The position numbers and the translations under genes were made by a program. Below are positions 11,141 through 23,043 of a stretch of DNA of 64,000 nt, piece by piece. The first letter of the stretch is position 1; the number at the start of each line of letters is the position of its first letter. The DNA is taken from assembly GCF_019175385.1 (NCBI RefSeq), contig NC_083339.1, positions 81,828,120 through 81,892,119 of the forward strand, read 5' to 3'. This stretch comes from Lycium barbarum. Taxonomy: Eukaryota > Streptophyta > Magnoliopsida > Solanales > Solanaceae. The notes beneath the pieces were generated by a model, which was given only the letters and a program-made list of their open reading frames with translations, was not told the origin of the DNA and did no database searches.

Positions 11141-14100
11141 TATATAGTGAGAATTCCTGCTATCTTTGTATATCTAAACCTACAATGTGAAACATGAAAA
11201 ACGCCGTGCCCCTGGCCAAAGGACGTTAGTACAGGAAGATTGTACCGAGTACATAAGGTAGCCATGAAACATATACAATAAATAGAAGCTCATAGAAGAG
11301 ATAACTGAAAAATAGTCAACCAAATAGAACTGAAGGCTCTAAAACATCTTACTGGAACTCATATCAAGTCTTACTGTACTTTTGTCTTTCTGAACTTTCT
11401 TAGAATCTTTCTGATGATATCTTTGGGTTGCTATGTGGAGCACTGTTCTGGGATTACTCACTACCAGACTTGGGATCATTTTACATTAGATTATTTTTTA
11501 CTTGATGTAGTACATGTATCCCATACTAGGCCAAATGGAATGCAACATACAATATCAGTGCAACAATATGCATATGAAGTGCTCTGAGGTGGTACCTATG
11601 CATTTCATAGACCGTCCATAGGACCTACTGTATTTAGGCTGGACTCTGCATTTCATAGTTAGACAATCCATAGTCAACCATAACTGTATGCATATACGTA
11701 TTATAGTCCATCCATAGGGCATAAAATCTCTTAACAATTGTGCACCTATGCGTATCATAGTCTATCCATAGGGCATTTAATCTCTAAACATGCAATAAAC
11801 ATGATGCAAATACAAATGACTTCTTATATAACATACATATGCAAATATACAGTAAGAACTCTGGGGATCTCTGATCATTAGCTTATGGAAGCACTTTACA
11901 TGATTCTTATGAGGTCGTATACTTTGTAGCTCTGGTTCACTCGATACATTTAGAACATATAGATCACTTGGGAAAAGGAACATGACTTTCTTGCTAGGCC
12001 AATAACGTCCTCTATAACTGCAAGAAGGGTGATACAATAGACATGAGATCAAATGAAGGAAACAGTTGCACGCAAGTCGTTGGCTACTCTTCTTTACTCT
12101 GGGGAACTTATAAAGGGGATGAGATATGACTCGACTCCATGTCGAGGAATACAATGTGCATCTACACTCTTACTCTTTTATGCTTCATGTAAGGACACTT
12201 GTTTGAGGGACTGGTTCCTCTACTACGCATATAGAACATATCGATTACAAAGATTATGGAACTATCATTCTTACTAGAGTCGAAGCGCTCTATACAACCA
12301 CATGAACAATTGATACCATGGTCATGAGATCATATGAAGGGAAACAACTATATACAAGTAGGAAACTGCCATTCGCTACTCTGTGAAGTTCATATTGAAG
12401 AAGGAACATACGACTCTAAATCATGTCGGGGGATAATATAGGAACAAACATATTTACACCTCTTGGATTCATATTTGGTATCTCAAATCAATGCTTTAGC
12501 CACTTAGGATCACTGTACTTTCATAGAACTCATACTTAACCATATTGACATAACTCGTATTAAGGGATGCTTTACGACCCAACAACGGTAACCTGAGTAT
12601 GATCAATCATGATTCATCTTAGCTACACTCTATAACCTCTTAACCATCACATGAACACTAGCCATAAGAGGGCGTTCTTCTTAGCTAACACTCTGCTGGC
12701 CCATGAATACAACTCATACCTAACAACATACTTTACCTTATCTAAGGGTTAATAACTTCTCACTATCTTTTAACAATCATCACCGAAATTCATCTTAAAT
12801 ATTGTTCATCTTAGACAACATTCTACAACCCCTCTAATCAACTTGAGTGACAACTGATTATAAACACATGATATATCTCTTATGAAACTTATGGAACTTA
12901 CAACATAAAATCGCAACACGTGTAAGCTTTAGCCATTCATGGTTCACCTTTACTTACATTCTAATCCCATGGACTGCTACACTTTTATAAAGGCTCATGC
13001 ATCTCTATATTAGCATAACTCGTCCTAAGGGGCGCTCTATGACTCATAGGGACCACGTAGTTTCCATTAATCTATTTTACCTTATATTACACTTTACCCT
13101 TTTTAACAGGTTCTTGGACATTTATCATATGATATCATTTACCTTAACTGACATTCTATAATCCATAATAATACCCGTAAGATCTCAACATACGTTACTT
13201 TATCTAAAGGGTATGTAGCTTCTCAATTAATTTTATTGAAGTCATCATACGCTTCAGCCTCGGTACCACTTATCATAAACCACGTTCTATAAATCCTTCA
13301 AATCATACTCTGTAAACTATCAACATCATCATGCTTAAGGAAACTCTAATCTCATCATAGCAGCTTGGAACTCAACTCTATGAGTAAAATCTTTGAATAA
13401 CTACTGATTTTGGCCATATAACCTTTCTTAAGGGATTCATGAGACTTATATCATGCATTCACTACACTTATAAGCTTTGAACTTCATAGTCAACATAGGA
13501 AACAAATAACACACATCGTGCCATAGTGGCGAGTCAAGAAATAGCCTCACGTACCTTTTAAGCCAATCCTTCAATGGAGATGATGGAATCAAGATGATGG
13601 AATTGACCTTCTTCCCAATTTAGTCTACAATAAGGAAAACAAGGCTTCTATCAACAAGGGGAAGATATAACAACTAGCCGATAATGGCAATCTGATATAT
13701 AAATGATTCTACAGCATCTATCTTCACCTAACTCCTTTCTAATCCTCACAAGACCATCAATAACACATGGCCAAAAGTACTTTAACATCTCCAGCATCTG
13801 CATATCATAAAATCAGTTCCAACACATCATGCAACAATGAGAAAATCATACCAGCTAACTAATGAGCGACAAGCTCGTTCTACAAGCAATTCTATGGTGA
13901 TTATCCAAGCTTATCTCCCTTCTAAACCATGTAATACCATAAAAAACATATGAATATAAATACATCAACATTTCACACATGTTAACAAGACAAGACCAGT
14001 CCCAATATGCCATACATCACAATCAACAACTCAACGAAATGACTCCAATATCGACTCAAGACCTGTAGCAAATAAGTACTCGTTATAACATCAAACCAGC

Positions 14101-14716
14101 TCATATACAATATGCTAACATCTCCAGTATCTAAATCGTAACAAGAAAATCGCACAATATCATAAAATCAGTCCCCACATATTGTACAACATCATTAATA
14201 ACTTAATACATTATTCAACCAACAACTTCCAACTTGTAGCAACTAAGTAGCTCCAGAATATTAAGCTAACTCATATACTACATATTAATACCTTTAGCAT
14301 CTATATCATATCAAGAACAACCCCTTAACCTACCACATAACACCCAACAATTCAGCAACAACTCTTTATTATTAACTTGTAACATCTAAACCATCCAAAA
14401 CTAAATACTAACTTTTACATAGAGAAAAAGGAAGATCTTACCTTAGACCTCAAGAATCAGTCCTTTTTCTACCTTACTTCATCATGAAGAAAGATCTAAT
14501 CCAATAACCAAATGAAAAAAAAGAGCAACCCAAGAACTATGAGAATTAAAAAGAGGAAATCACATCAAACTCTTTCACACCATTAGAGAGGAATGACACT
14601 TGAAGCTTTGCCACTAAGAACCCTAAGAGAAAGAAGATGTTTTGGGCTAGAGAGAGAGAGTTTCTAAATGTATTCTAACTAAAATTGAGAGTACTACATG
14701 TATGGTGTCATTAAAT
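11141..14716 (-). mobile_element. AT-rich LTR-like segment, no coding content
   Basis: No ORF with recognisable domains. The motif at 11222-11252 (GTTAGTACAGGAAGATTGTAC then CGAGTACATAAGG, a degenerate stem-loop) marks it as LTR-like on the minus strand. It has local repeats at 11575-11785 (TCATAGTCCATCCATAGGGC, several degenerate copies) and a weaker repeat at about 13780-14340 (units with AACATCTCCAGCATCT and ATATCATAAAATCAG). It stops at 14716, where another LTR begins. Attribution to one element is tentative. Confidence 0.4.
11575..11785. repeat. degenerate tandem repeat with CATAG...CCATAGGGC phrases
   Basis: Four degenerate units carry TATGCATTTCATAG or TATGCGTATCATAG followed by TCCATAGG and a spacer of 25-40 bp. 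Confidence 0.5.
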
Positions 14717-16728
14717 TGTCACGACCCGACGAGGGGCCATGACGGGTACCCGGATCTAACTACCGAGTACCACACATTCTAATACTCATCGAACTTATCC
14801 TGCATACATTTATTGCCCTCACACATCTAATCATAAGGAAACCTATTTTTTTTTTGAATTTCAAGCCTATCTGCCTTTATGTACATAAGCCTTTCGGCTA
14901 TCAAAATAGTATATACATACAATGAGGGAAATCATGAGACCATATCACCCACACATACGTATCTACGAGCCTCTAATAGAGTACTAAACATAAGGACGGG
15001 ACAGGATCCCGCTATGCCCAAATATGTACAAAAAATAATAAATCAAACAGCACCTCCGGAATAATGGAGTGCTCTCGTAAATCTGCTAGTCAGCTCCTAT
15101 GAATCTGGGTCGCCTCCCTGTCTACCTATGGTCAAGAACACAACGTCCATAGAAAAGGACGTCAGTGCGAACATTGTACTGAGTATGTAAGGCATAAGCA
15201 ATAACGACATATCAATAAATGAGGAGGCATCAAATGGAGAACAACCTGTAACTGACTGTCACTTAAGAAGGAAATAATGTATGCTAACTTACTTCATAAA
15301 CATCATCACGTCATGTATGCATATACATATACAAGCTGCCCGACCATACATGTGCGGTGTGATAATCATTAGCCCATGTCCAGGCCTCCAGCATCCGGGG
15401 TAACCATCTCATGCCGCCCACTAGTGGTGTCTGCCCATGCCATCTAGACATGGTGTATACGCTGCCCGCCTTAGCGGTGTCTACCCGACCATATAAGAAC
15501 GATGCAATATTATCATCATGTACTCATCATAATGCATGCATAGGAACTCAAAGATAACTATACTTTATCTGGGTGACATAAGATCGTGAACCCCCGATTC
15601 CATTATAGAGTTTCTTAAGCAGTCTATCTCACCTTGAAGGAATTAGCATATAAGATGAGTGTAGCACAAAGAACGGCATCAACTGATCATAATTAGGATC
15701 ATTAGCTTGTGGAAGCATCATATCATGAACTTTAGGATCTATAGACTTAAGCTCATCATCATCATTATCATACTCATAACATATCTCTTATCTTTATCTC
15801 ATATGAGGCTCTTCATGAACATAGACTCATAATTTTCCGAATGTAAGAAGGTTATGGAGAATAAGGGAAAACCATGTCATAAGATTCATGCCTTAGAAAG
15901 GAAGGGACTAGCTTCACATACCTTTTCGTTTAGCTACAATATCACTTGAACATTCCTCTCCAATATTCGTATTTCTACCTTCAAGAGAGTTCATACTAAT
16001 AATAGATAATCGATAACGCAAACACGCTTGAACTAAAGCTAGAGAAAATTGGGCAACATCTCCTTTGTTTATACAACTTTATCCATATAATATATCAACT
16101 CCCAATCATCAATGATAACATTCATAATATCTTAATCAATAACCTTTGTCAAGTTCATCATTATCCAACTCCCACAACTCCCTCTCAAGGTCATCCATAA
16201 TCATGATCATAATACAACATTACATTCATCCTCGTCTAATGTTTCTCCTATGTTCTTAACATCGTTCATAACATAATTATAATCACAACATATCAAGAAT
16301 CGTGATTCGTATTAATCTACTGCTCAACAATGTCACTATTCTCATGTTTATAACCCATTTCCTACTTCCTTCCATAATCCAAGTCTTTCAACCTCTCAAT
16401 ACTTTAAACAACATGGAATGATCATAAAACTTACCTTTGATTGAGTCGGAATGAGTTTTGGATAGCAATACTCCACTTGAGGAAAACCCTAGTTCCACTT
16501 CCAAAGAGATTTCTTGCCTTGGATGAATCTTAGTGAGTTTCTTGCACTTGATTCTCTGGGTTTGATGAAGTTGATCATGAGTTTCTCTTGGATTCTTGTG
16601 GAAGATATGTGGCGAATATTCTAGAGAGTTTCTGAGAGAAGGGGAATGAAAAATGAAATGAGATTAAATTCACTTGGGTGTCCTTTTATTAACTTAAAAT
16701 CTGTCCCGCTTTAGTTTCACAGAAACAC
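14717..16728 (-). mobile_element. partial LTR of a Ty3/gypsy element, interrupted by the element at 16729
   Basis: The left end TGTCACGACCCGACGAGG is the reversed LTR terminus. To its left is ordinary flank (GGTGTCATTAAAT) without a PBS, so this is a 3' or solo LTR read on the minus strand. It carries the stem-loop CAGTGC...GTACTG (15163-15181) and CGGTGT/GGCC minisatellite phrases at about 15340-15500. It is cut after 2012 bp by the TGTTACACC start of the plus-strand element, and its remaining part is not found in the window. The LTR at 62901-64000 is the same broad family, clearly diverged. Confidence 0.7.
15163..15181 (-). other. conserved LTR stem-loop (CAGTGC/GTACTG)
   Basis: CAGTGC and GTACTG pair over six positions, one being a G-T wobble, around a 7-nt loop. 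Confidence 0.5.
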
Positions 16729-17036
16729 TGTTACACCTCGAAAATTTCCCATTGGAACGCAAGTAAATGAACTAGTAATGCATGCAAATGGATGTGGACA
16801 ATTAGAAGGAGAAGTCTAAGAAATATGAAAAATTGAAAATTTGAAATCTGCCCAGTGGTCGTAAAGTGCAAATACGGACCGTAAATTGGTATACGGTCCG
16901 TAAAATGGCAGTCGTAAATTGGCATGCAAGACGTCAACTTTCTGCCAGGCGAGAAAATGGTAAAATATGACCTGGTTTACGGACCGTAAAGTGATTTACG
17001 ACCCGTAAACCATGGTCGTAAATCACTGTCACGACC
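16729..17036 (+). mobile_element. 5' LTR of plus-strand Tekay-like element, first part
   Basis: Starts TGTTACACCTCGAAAATTTC and matches the 3' LTR start at 33406 with a few substitutions. It is interrupted at 17036 by the nested element; the LTR resumes at 26174. It has a cluster of palindromic TACGGACCGTAAA/TACGGTCCGTAAA motifs at about 16872-17010. Confidence 0.9.
17032..17036. repeat. target site duplication ATCAC, left copy
   Basis: ATCAC precedes the nested element and is repeated directly after it at 26174-26178. The uninterrupted site is visible in the 3' LTR near 33695-33705 (GTAAATCACCATGCAAGC), which confirms a 5-bp duplication. Confidence 0.93.
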
Positions 17037-20000
17037 CAACCCCGTGGGCCGCGACTGGAATCCTAACTGGATACCCATACGTACCTACTTAACAGAATTT
17101 CGTACCATACAGATTTTTTTTTCCAAACAGATGTGTATAGAATCAGGCCGATACAGATGCGGCGCGCGCGAACATATACATACCTGAACATACAGAAATT
17201 TACAAACAAGCCGATGAGGCTAACATACAGACGGAGTCACAAAATCGTTCGTACTTACCTAAACAGATGAAACCCGTAACCCACATATCTATCTACAGGC
17301 CTCTACAGACATACAGAATCATATGACGGGACAGGGCCCCGCCGTACCCAGAATTTCCATACATACAAAATATACGGAAAACAGAAGATATATACCAAAA
17401 GTGTACGCTCCGGATCAAAGGAGCTCTTCAGAACAGCAGAATCAGAACCCTACACTGGCGGTGTATCACCTGGTGCGTCTGTACCTGCGGGCATGTAGCG
17501 CAGCCCCCGAAGAACCGGGGGTCAGTACGAAAAATGTACCGAGTATGTAAAGCGGAAATATAACAAACACAATCATAGTCTGAATCAGAAGCACAGAAGT
17601 ATAGCAAACGAAATCGAAATCCAACGAACAAACAGGGATATACCGGACAGAGTCGTAGTTCAGACAGACAGACGGAAGGATATCGGACAGGATCGTAGTC
17701 CGAACGAACAGACCGAATCATAATCCAATCAGACAGACAGAATCATAATAGGGCACAAGAACGTGGTCGCCACTCCTGCCTTTGGCGCCACAACATGTCA
17801 TATTTCAGAAGATTTCATATCTTCAAACATCTCCGTCACATAACACATCATATCATAACCACGGTAATCCCGGGGACAGATCACACGTCGGGAAACTGGA
17901 CACATCATACTTCGTAACATATACACGGTAACCGGGAACGACATGTACCACAGTACCCCGGAACCGAACACATCATACTTCGGAATTCATACATTGGACC
18001 TGGCCCCCGACAAGGGACACGACGGCCCATCCGCACGATATAAACTGGCCCAGGATGCGGTGAAAGGAATCATAGCACATGCACGAACTGATTAATGAGA
18101 GACACATACATATAGATCATTATACAGACCCAATCAAGTTGAGGAAGGCCATATGGCGAGTCAAATCAGAGTTTTCGGATAGTGTTCATAATACGCGCCT
18201 CTATCCTACTTGGGAAGGCACGACAGATTATTATCTGGATCAGATTCTCAGATGTCCAGAAATCATTTTGTAAGATTTGCATAAAAATAGTCATTTCATA
18301 ATCACAATAATAGTCCAGATGTTTTCTGAGAAAATCGGACAGAACCAAAGTAATTAAGGTTATACAGAAGGCATCGGGCCTTGTGGGCCCCCCTCGGACA
18401 AACTCGAGGCGACATATGTAAATTACTGATAATAGACCTTATGAGGTCATCCATAATCATTTGGAAGTGTTCCGACTCCGTTTGGGAAGGTTTCGTGCAA
18501 ACGTTCACTTTGAAGGCATTTTATAAGAAAATGGTTTCAATTGTGCTGAAGGAATTGGAGCGGATTTCCATCTCGAATTCCGAGGAACGGAGTCGTACTT
18601 AAGGCTCGCGGCCAAGCCTATCACTTCTGGAACATGCCTAAGAATAAAGGGGAAGGCTTTACATACCTCGATAGCGCCTTACGCTCGCTTGGCGTCGACT
18701 CCAATTTCGTCCAAAATCTAGAAATGGTCAAGTTTACCATTTGTTAGTTTCAGACTCTTCAATAGTCCAACTTAATACATACTTGCCTACCGAAATTTCG
18801 GCAGCATTTCCTCTGTATATAAGACATCCCCGAGACTTAGCTCGGCTCGATTCATTAACACAACAACCCAGAAACAACATCAAAACAACAACAAACATTA
18901 AAACAAACACTATGGTGTCACTAGCCATCGTTTCGGCATAGCGAAACATCATTCGTTTCAATCTTACGTTTCCAACCCAAACTTGTTATTTTGATATTCA
19001 TCACCCATCAAAGTCGTTACAACATACGTCGGAGGTATATCATACCATTTTCACAAGATATATATAAGATATGCAAAACATACAAACTTTCCATCAAAGC
19101 CACTACTTATCCAATTCTCTTAACCTTCAACATACAAGTTCATTACACATTTCCATCTTCCAAATTCATCAACATTAATCATAATTTGCCTCTTGATACT
19201 TTCATTTCCATTTTTACACAAACCATAACAAAGTTGCATATTTTCCTACAACAACTTAATAACCACTTTTCCATGACAATAAAGATTGTTATCATTCCAT
19301 TCACTTCACCATAACACGCTTAACACACTAACAAGAGTAAATTCAATTTCAACTACCAATACAATACCACAAGGCCACATACAATATTCTCCAACTTCCA
19401 TTAATTCATTCCACTTTCATTTCTAATACAATTTCCACCACACTACAACTAAATTACAATATGAATTCAAATCATCAAAGACATGTAATATAAGCATACT
19501 CACGGCCCAAACACAAGCACTTCCAACAAAAAATATTTTCATACTTTTCATTCATTTCCACACACCACAACATATATACATATATTTCATGGCATGAAAA
19601 TGGTAAAATCCTTACCTTTTCTTCAAGTTGTCCACTTGCTACAAAGTTGTCCTCTTGCCAAACTAATTGTACCAAGTTGTAGAGGACTTTGCACTTAGTA
19701 ATATTCCCACAAGAATTTGATTTTTAAACCAAGGATTAGGCTCCAAAATTTTTCTTTCTTTTCTTTATTTTCTCCTCTCTTACCCGAACTCCCCTCTTTC
19801 TTTTTCTTTGTTCTTGCTTTGTGTTTTTCTTGAAAGTTCTTTGGATATGGATCATTATATAATATTACTTAATTAACTTATGGACTTGGGCCATTTTTCA
19901 TGACATGGCCGGTTGGGCTCCCTTATTGGGCCTCATTTTATCATCATTTTTTTTAGTCCAAATTGTTGGCTACATATTGTAATCCATAAGGCAAATTTCC

Positions 20001-20155
20001 AAAATTTCAATTTTGCCCTTGGCCTCCTTTCGTAATTCCACACCATCATATTCATAGCCTACACATTCATACCAAGTAAGGTCCAATTGTGGCCTTATTC
20101 ATCACAAGTCAATTTATCTTGAATTTTCGAATAAGCAAAAACGTCGGATGTAACA
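17037..20155 (-). mobile_element. 3' LTR of the nested element
   Basis: A 3119-bp LTR with minus-strand ends TGTTACATCCGACG and GGTCGTGACA. It contains the stem-loop at 17523-17541 (CAGTAC/GTACCG, one mismatch), degenerate GACAGA-rich repeats at 17640-17760 and the palindrome CCGAAATTTCGG at 18790-18801. Small ORFs within it are repeated in the other LTR copy simply because the LTR is duplicated. Confidence 0.93.
18790..18850 (-). promoter_or_regulatory. conserved LTR module with 12-bp palindrome
   Basis: CCGAAATTTCGG (18790-18801), then on the plus strand a TATATAAGACATCCCCGAG block and a GCTCGG motif. The same ordered module, reversed, occurs in the array LTRs (for example 39354-39416), although the surrounding LTR sequence differs. 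A promoter or binding role is only inferred. A copy with one mismatch in the palindrome is at 24808-24819. Confidence 0.45.
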
Positions 20156-20191
20156 TCCTCCCCCCCTTTAAAACATTCGTCCTCGAATGTT
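20156..20191 (-). other. polypurine tract and pre-PPT hairpin of the nested element
   Basis: Minus-strand reading gives AACATTCG (arm), AGGA loop, CGAATGTT (arm), then TTTTAAAGGGGGGGGAGGA ending exactly at the LTR start. This is the plus-strand primer for reverse transcription with the conserved 8-bp inverted repeat upstream of it. Confidence 0.88.
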
Positions 20192-21360
20192 AAATTGACC
20201 TCATGGGGCGTCATACTTCTTCGGGGGTTCTTTTTATACTTGTCCTTTGTTGATTTTCCGATATGGATTCTTTACCCATATGATGGAGTAATTCTTCACA
20301 TCACTGATTCAAATGCCTTCATAATATATTTTCTCATACCCCACATAATCATCGGACCATAAACTATATTATCGTAACAGACGAATACTTTCCAGACATC
20401 ATAGTCAATACTATTTCTTGTTGCACTCCTCGATTCCTTACCATATTATCGTGATTCCACGTCATACCAAACAGATTCAGAACTGGGATCGGACGCACAG
20501 GAGCATATCGGACTGATTCGTAATCGGAGGCAAACGTACTAAACTATAACGAACGGATTCGTAGTCAAAGTCAGATGTATGGGAGGGTATCAGACAGATC
20601 CGAGATCAGAGTCAGACGTACATAGTTATATCAGACAGATTCATGTCCAGAGTCAATCGGACAGAGGTGTATCAGACAGAAACGTAATCGGATTCAGAAG
20701 TACAGAGGCGTGATAGACAGAGCCTTATCAGACTCAAAGGTGCAGAAGTATAACAAATAGAATCTGAATTAAAATCAGATCACTCCTATTAAGGCTCCAG
20801 TGACTTATGAAAATTTCCCTTATTTGTGAACTTGTTTGCCAAGTTGTCATACAAATCGTCTTGCGTGTCGCTTATCGACTCTTTCAGAGATTCCGCTTAT
20901 TCACACTTCTTATCTTTCATCTTTCCTACTATCCATACTCTTTTTCTTTTTTCAGACATCGTCATACCAGACTAAATTATAACGTAATCGGGGCTTTTTC
21001 TATCCCTTGACAACATTCGGATCGTCGCCCCCGCTTTACTTCATGTATTCGGTTTAGTGAAACCTTTTGTCTATCACAACATTAGTTGCCGGGACTCGGC
21101 TCTTGATCCATATGGGCACCAGACGAAAATCATACACACACACATACAGATATATTTACTAATATCTTCCTGGCGAGCGTCTCTGACGGTTATTCGAATT
21201 TGCTCAATTTCCGAGCGGTATTGCGCTTTTTATTTTCGCCCATTTAGTCCGCATCAGTCTGCGCGACTTCTGTAAGGGCACTAGTTGCTCCACACATTCT
21301 CTTTTCCTTTAGGTTATCCCAAATTTCCATTTATACCTATCATACTTACACTTGTGAAAA
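20192..21360 (-). repeat. non-coding internal region with 41-bp repeats (about 20460-20800)
   Basis: This 3' half of the internal region contains no long ORF. At 20460-20800 it has degenerate tandem units of about 41 bp (minus-strand phrase TCTGACTCTGATCTCGGATC type), the same repeat found in every array unit. The remainder aligns with array sequence such as 35250-35600. Confidence 0.75.
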
Positions 21361-21480
21361 ATTTTGCATTACTTCCCAGGGGGGTCACCCATCCCAGAAT
21401 TGCTCTGGTTTGAGCACGCTTAACCCCGAAACTTTCACGCATTTTGACGCGTTAGGGCTGATATAATTTCGTCGATTGCC
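21361..21480 (-). other. 5S-rRNA-like block in the internal region
   Basis: The minus strand reads GGTTAAGCGTGCTCAAACC then AGAGCAATTCTGGGATGGGT and GACCCCCCTGGGAAGT, closely following the plant 5S rRNA from its internal A box to its C box. The 5' part keeps only patches (AGCCCTAACGCG). See the array copies at 34836-34960, 42355-42480, 49871-49995 and 57384-57505. It is too diverged to be a normal 5S gene. Confidence 0.75.
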
Positions 21481-22226
21481 CCACACGGCCTTTGTCACAT
21501 AATTTTAGGGTAGATCGGGGTTTTAGCAAATTTTCGGAAAATCCTCGTAGCGGGTCCCACCCCCGGCTAAGTCGTACAATTTCCGCGTTGCCCTTCTGAA
21601 TCTTCGACATTCACTTTCATGCACGTATACATACGATTATAGACAGACCACAAATTTAAGTCTTCATCCCACGAATTCCGTCTCCAAACGGTCGGTGGAA
21701 TCTGATAAAATGTCGCTGTAAGGTGTTCTCCAGCCACCGACAGAAGAAAACTAAATTCCGACGAGTATCGCGGAACCTTTTTGTACTCAATCTACATATT
21801 TACCTACATATCTCTGGAAAAATTTGGGCAGAGGTTCCTCTGTTTTTCTTACTATCCAAAACCTGTACACCAGAAGTACCAACCATGCCTCACAGGGCTA
21901 ACACATATACACATACATATATATCATATCATGTCGTATCGCAGCCACACGGGGCTGATAACTTCAAATAAGAATTACAACGACGTCGACACTTACCACA
22001 CGTGCCCAACTCAAACGGCATCGGGGGCATTTTCCTGTTTACTTTCAGCTGAGATTTCTAGATTCACACTGACGGTGGGGACATCTCAGTCGCCCTTGCC
22101 TTTAATCACTAGGTCTCTAATCCTTTTTAAAATTCCGTCGTCATCATTGAATAACATTTTTCAGATATCATACACACATCGGAAATTCTAGAAAACTTAC
22201 ATACTCATAAATGATCAATCTCGAGT
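21481..22226 (-). other. internal leader-side region of nested element, no recognised coding
   Basis: It is homologous over much of its length to the array around 41480-41680 and 34740-34840 (for example GGGTGGGACCCGCTACG and the CCTCTGCCCAAATTTTTC phrase, read on the minus strand). No conserved reading frame is kept between the two families, so it is treated as non-coding. Confidence 0.6.
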
Positions 22227-22757
22227 CTAACTTGGGGAGCTGCCGTGGGAACTGTGTCCCTCATCATCATCATCTGTCTGGCCCCCATTCGCCTGGCCCC
22301 CGCTATTACCGGCATCTGAATCGGAGGAGTATAGGTAGCCCGGCAATTCCTGGTTCACTGATGGCCAGGACAAAGGACTGGAATAGGGCGTAACACTCTC
22401 TGGAGAAGCCCGTCTAACATAATGCTCCACTACAGGAGCTGCTGGCATGTCCTCGGGGACCTCCTCCTCCGGCGTCCCAGAGGAATGCTCTAATGGCTCA
22501 GCATCGGGGCTATCCTCCTCCCTGGGGGTAAGAAACTCTGGAGGTATCGTCGCTGGGTCCTCCGAGGGGTCGGTATCATAACTATCTTCCCTGGGATCCT
22601 CTGCTCTGGGGATCAGAAACTCTGGAGGAATTGTCTCTGGATCCTCCGAAGGGTCTGTCTCAATCGAGTAGCTGGGGATCTGCCTACTCGGTCCTGGTGA
22701 TATCCTAGGGGCCTTCTTAGCACCCCCATCCCCCTCATCAGAAGCACTTCTCTTCAT
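22227..22757 (-). CDS. acidic, Pro/Ser-rich ORF of the non-autonomous element (unknown; possible gag-like N-terminus)
   Basis: An intact 176-codon ORF, starting MKRSASDEGDGG about 270 nt after the PBS, in the position where gag begins in autonomous elements. The protein has a short basic N-terminus (KR, KK at 2-3 and 14-15) and then is strongly acidic and proline-rich. It contains an internal duplication of about 28 residues (TDPSEDP.TIPPEFL.PR.ED at 34-54 and 62-82) and ends with a Gly/Asp/Ser tail including DDDDE. There is no zinc knuckle, transmembrane segment or catalytic motif. It is the only open frame of size in the element. I do not recognise the family; calling it gag-like rests on position only. 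The related array units lack it. Confidence 0.5.
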   Translation of the reverse strand: MKRSASDEGDGGAKKAPRISPGPSRQIPSYSIETDPSEDPETIPPEFLIPRAEDPREDSYDTDPSEDPATIPPEFLTPREEDSPDAEPLEHSSGTPEEEVPEDMPAAPVVEHYVRRASPESVTPYSSPLSWPSVNQELPGYLYSSDSDAGNSGGQANGGQTDDDDEGHSSHGSSPS

Positions 22758-22956
22758 TCTTTATCAACCTACAATCACCTGCAGGAAGAGGGTCAGAAAC
22801 ATTTTCCCCAAATACTGACACTTCTGCTCTTTTGGAGCCTCACTGTAGATACAGAAGTTCGTAGGGGAGAATCATCCTAATCCTAAAGCTTTATCGCACG
22901 ATCTAAGAATCCAAAGAAGGGTAACATCCTAGATGTCCTGTAGCCTCCTGTTTATA

Positions 22957-22976
22957 GATGTGGTGCACAACACACC
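22957..22976 (-). other. leader hairpin with self-complementary GTGCAC loop
   Basis: Minus-strand reading: GGTGTG, loop TTGTGCAC, CACATC. It gives six pairs, one a G-T wobble, and exposes the palindromic hexamer GTGCAC. It lies about 50-70 nt after the PBS, as in the other families. Confidence 0.6.
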
Positions 22977-23027
22977 GATAAATAAGACTCTACTAGACAC
23001 GGCCTGTAGACATACCGAGGACTAACC

Positions 23028-23039
23028 GCTCTGATACCA
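23028..23039 (-). other. primer binding site (initiator tRNA-Met)
   Basis: GCTCTGATACCA on the plus strand is the exact reverse of TGGTATCAGAGC. It lies next to the LTR end at 23044. Confidence 0.92.
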
Positions 23040-23043
23040 CTTC

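Noticed and set aside
18991..19314. A 107-residue ORF duplicated at 25009-25332
   Set aside because: The duplication is explained by the two LTR copies of the nested element; composition is AT-rich with no domain.
23028..23039. A tRNA gene suggested by the TGGTATCAGAGC words
   Set aside because: Only the primer binding match is present; there is no cloverleaf around it and it always abuts an LTR end.
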